From NCBI RefSeq assembly GCF_000067205.1, contig NC_010170.1:1798001-1862000 (forward strand): a stretch of 64,000 bases of DNA. Reading direction: 5' to 3'. Positions 61,756 to 64,000 of the stretch are shown here, in pieces. Every line of letters starts with the position of its first letter. Position 1 is the stretch's first letter. Under the pieces are notes generated by a model. It saw nothing but the letters and a program-made list of their open reading frames with translations. It had not been told where the DNA came from and made no database searches. The stretch comes from Bordetella petrii. Lineage in GTDB: Bacteria; Pseudomonadota; Gammaproteobacteria; Burkholderiales; Burkholderiaceae_B. The translations under genes and the position numbers were made by a program.

Positions 61756-63402
61756 ATGACCAAATACGTATTTGTCACCGGCGGTGTGGTGTCTTCCCTG
61801 GGCAAGGGGATCGCCGCCGCGTCCCTCGCCGCGATCCTCGAATCGCGCGGTCTGCAAGTCACCCTGCTCAAGCTCGATCCCTACATCAACGTCGATCCCG
61901 GCACCATGAGCCCGTTCCAGCACGGCGAGGTGTTCGTCACGGAAGACGGCGCCGAAACCGACCTGGACCTGGGCCACTACGAGCGCTTCATCTCGGCCAA
62001 GATGCACAAGGTGAACAACTTCACCACCGGCCAGATCTACGAATCGGTGCTGCGCAAAGAGCGCCGTGGCGATTACCTGGGCAAAACGGTGCAGGTCATT
62101 CCGCACATCACCAACGAAATCCAGGACTTCATCGCGCGCGGCGCCGATGCGGCCTGGAACGGCGCCACCGACGTGGCCATCGTCGAAATCGGCGGCACGG
62201 TGGGCGACATCGAGTCCCTGCCGTTCCTCGAGGCCGCGCGCCAGATGAGCCTGCGCCTGGGCCGCAACAACGCCGCCTTCGTGCACCTGACTCTGGTGCC
62301 GTTCATCGCCTCGGCGGGCGAGCTCAAGACCAAGCCCACGCAGCACTCGGTGCAGAAGCTGCGTGAAATCGGCATCTATCCCAACTTGCTGCTGTGCCGC
62401 GCCGACCGCCCCATCCCCGACGACGAGCGCGCCAAGATCTCGATGTTCTCCAACGTGCCGTTGGACGCGGTCATCTCGGTCTGGGACGCCGACTCCATCT
62501 ACAAGATTCCCGCCATGCTGCACAAGCAGGGCGTCGACAACATCGTCTGCGAGGCCCTGGGCCTCACGCCGCCGCCGGCCGACCTGTCCATGTGGGACAA
62601 CCTGGTCGATGCCCTCGAGCATCCCACCCACCAGCTCACCATCGGCATGGTGGGCAAGTACGTCGATCTCACCGAATCGTACAAGTCGCTGTCCGAAGCC
62701 CTGGTGCATGCCGGCATCCACACGCGCTCGAAGATCAACATCGAGTACATCGATTCCGAAGACATCGAAACGCGTGGCACCGACCAGCTCAAGCACCTGG
62801 ACGCCATCCTGGTGCCCGGCGGCTTCGGCAAGCGCGGCACCGAAGGCAAGATCGCCGCCATCCGCTATGCGCGTGAAAACGGCGTGCCCTACCTGGGCAT
62901 CTGCCTGGGCATGCAGCTGGCCGTCATCGAGTTCGCGCGCCACGTCGCCGGCCTGGGCGGGGCCAACAGCACCGAATTCGATCCCTCGGCGCCGCACCCG
63001 GTGGTGGCCCTCATTACCGAATGGATGGACCGCGAAGGCAAGGTCGAAAAGCGCGACGCTACCTCCGACCTGGGCGGCACCATGCGCAAGGGCGCGCAGC
63101 GCTGCCCCGTCAAGCCGGGCACCCGCGCCCAGGCCATCTACGGCGACGACGTCAACGAGCGCCATCGCCATCGCTACGAAGTCAACAACGTCTACGTGCC
63201 GCGCCTGGAAGAAGCCGGCATGGTCATCAGCGCGCGCACGCCCACTGAAAACCTGCCCGAAATGATGGAGCTGCCCGACCACCCCTGGTTCGTCGGCGTG
63301 CAGTTCCACCCCGAGTTCACTTCCACGCCGCGCGACGGCCACCCGCTGTTCTCCAGCTTCATCGAGGCAGCCATCGCCAACCACGCCCGCAAGGAGGCCT
63401 GA
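61756..63402 (+). CDS. pyrG: CTP synthase
   Basis: Aminates UTP to CTP with glutamine. The 548-residue protein has the synthetase domain with VTGGVVSSLGKGIAAASLA and ICLGMQ-type glutaminase domain: catalytic Cys in LGICLGMQLA and His/Glu in VGVQFHPEFTS. TKPTQHSVQKLREIGI and LDLGHYERF are standard. Its stop is directly followed by the kdsA ATG (TGA then ATG), so the two are co-translated, the common order in proteobacteria. Confidence 0.97.
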   Translation: MTKYVFVTGGVVSSLGKGIAAASLAAILESRGLQVTLLKLDPYINVDPGTMSPFQHGEVFVTEDGAETDLDLGHYERFISAKMHKVNNFTTGQIYESVLRKERRGDYLGKTVQVIPHITNEIQDFIARGADAAWNGATDVAIVEIGGTVGDIESLPFLEAARQMSLRLGRNNAAFVHLTLVPFIASAGELKTKPTQHSVQKLREIGIYPNLLLCRADRPIPDDERAKISMFSNVPLDAVISVWDADSIYKIPAMLHKQGVDNIVCEALGLTPPPADLSMWDNLVDALEHPTHQLTIGMVGKYVDLTESYKSLSEALVHAGIHTRSKINIEYIDSEDIETRGTDQLKHLDAILVPGGFGKRGTEGKIAAIRYARENGVPYLGICLGMQLAVIEFARHVAGLGGANSTEFDPSAPHPVVALITEWMDREGKVEKRDATSDLGGTMRKGAQRCPVKPGTRAQAIYGDDVNERHRHRYEVNNVYVPRLEEAGMVISARTPTENLPEMMELPDHPWFVGVQFHPEFTSTPRDGHPLFSSFIEAAIANHARKEA

Positions 63403-64000
63403 ATGAAAGCCTGCGGTTTCGACATCGGCCTGGAGCATCCGTTTTTCCTGATAGCGGGTCCGTGCGTCATCGAGTCGCGCGAACTGGCCTTCGACACCGC
63501 TGGCCGCCTGAAGGAAATCACCTCCAGGCTGGGCATTCCGTTTATTTACAAAAGCTCGTTCGACAAGGCCAACCGCAGTTCGGGCAAGTCGTTCCGCGGC
63601 CTGGGCATCGACGAAGGCCTGAAAATCCTGGCCGACGTGCGCGACCAGGTGGGCGTGCCCGTGCTGACCGACGTGCACGAAACCGAGCAGGTCGAGCCCG
63701 TGGCCGCGGTGGTCGACATGCTGCAGACGCCGGCCTTCCTGTGCCGGCAAACCGATTTCATCCGGGCCTGCGCCGCGTCGCTCAAGCCGGTCAACATCAA
63801 GAAGGGCCAGTTCCTGGCGCCGCACGACATGGTGCAGGTCGCCCAGAAGGCCCGCGACGCCGCCATCGAGGCAGGCGGCGACGGCAGCAATATCCTGGTC
63901 TGCGAGCGCGGCGCTTCTTTCGGATACAACAACTTAGTGTCCGACATGCGCTCGCTGGCTATCATGCGGGAAACGGGCTGTCCGGTCGTGTTCGACGCCA
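63403..64000 (+). CDS. kdsA: 3-deoxy-D-manno-octulosonate 8-phosphate synthase, 3' end cut
   Basis: Condenses arabinose 5-phosphate with phosphoenolpyruvate to make KDO-8-P for lipopolysaccharide. The 199 codons present read MKACGFDIGLEHPFFLIAGP, then CVIESRELAF, YKSSFDKANRSSGKSFRGLG, LTDVHETEQVEPVAAVVDML, FLCRQTDFIRACA, NIKKGQFLAPHDM and LVCERGASFGYNNLVSDMRS, all typical of KdsA (usual length about 280). The gene runs off the right edge. AAGGAGG lies a few bases before the ATG, inside the end of pyrG. Confidence 0.96.
   Translation, partial: MKACGFDIGLEHPFFLIAGPCVIESRELAFDTAGRLKEITSRLGIPFIYKSSFDKANRSSGKSFRGLGIDEGLKILADVRDQVGVPVLTDVHETEQVEPVAAVVDMLQTPAFLCRQTDFIRACAASLKPVNIKKGQFLAPHDMVQVAQKARDAAIEAGGDGSNILVCERGASFGYNNLVSDMRSLAIMRETGCPVVFDA

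Overview
The window is 64 kb of GC-rich, densely coded chromosome. Gene order and protein sequences point to the Alcaligenaceae, most likely a Bordetella (an environmental, B. petrii-like species is a guess; the species cannot be fixed by eye). The main guides are the blocks rpmF-plsX-fabHDG-acpP-fabF-rpoE-rseA-rseB-degP-lepA-lepB-rnc-era-recO and pyrG-kdsA. Both ends cut a gene: rne (3' end missing, left) and kdsA (3' end missing, right). No rRNA, tRNA, insertion sequence, prophage or CRISPR array was seen.

Layout. 1-9.1 kb: rne and rluC are divergent across a 520-bp gap that is mostly the rne leader; then a HAD phosphatase, msrP-msrQ (periplasmic methionine sulfoxide repair) and, on the minus strand, maf, an RsmI-like methylase and an AmiD-like amidase lipoprotein in one overlapping unit. 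8.4-24.6 kb: the long housekeeping block for fatty-acid synthesis, sigma-E envelope stress, protein export and RNA processing. 24.6-26.1 kb: a repeat-rich island surrounding a lysozyme-inhibitor (PliI-like) gene. It holds a hexanucleotide repeat, dyad elements and a 41-bp tandem array; one of the dyad families also lies upstream of lepA. 26.1-30.4 kb: a Bax inhibitor-1 family membrane protein, a DUF2486 protein, holC, pepA and divergent lptF. 30.4-36.6 kb: a LysR regulator divergent from an orphan binding protein and mmsA, then cysB, a Fur-box-controlled small Cys-rich DUF2325 protein and an NlpC/P60 lipoprotein. 36.8-42.6 kb: prpE, a HbpS/GlcG-like protein, a UMF1-type transporter and acs, a short-chain acyl-CoA activation cluster. 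42.7-50.4 kb: a DMT exporter, threonine aldolase, a degenerate cytochrome P450, an SDR protein, ETF-ubiquinone oxidoreductase, a thioesterase and the scoAB CoA transferase.

50.4-61.5 kb is the most coherent accessory system: an RpiR/SIS regulator overlapping iaaA, followed by a complete GsiABCD-type peptide/glutathione ABC importer and three further peptidases (DmpA-like S58, M55 D-aminopeptidase, M24 Xaa-Pro aminopeptidase). The hydrolases share a taste for unusual bonds (isoaspartyl, D- or beta-residues, X-Pro), so the unit looks like an uptake-and-degradation pathway for non-standard peptides under a sugar-phosphate-type regulator. The window closes with pyrG-kdsA.

Regulatory sites readable by eye include promoters for rne, the yceD-rpmF unit, acpP and cysB, a Fur box, LysR-type and RpiR-type palindromes, and several intrinsic terminators. 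Functional names rest on recognising family motifs by reading; no database search was run.
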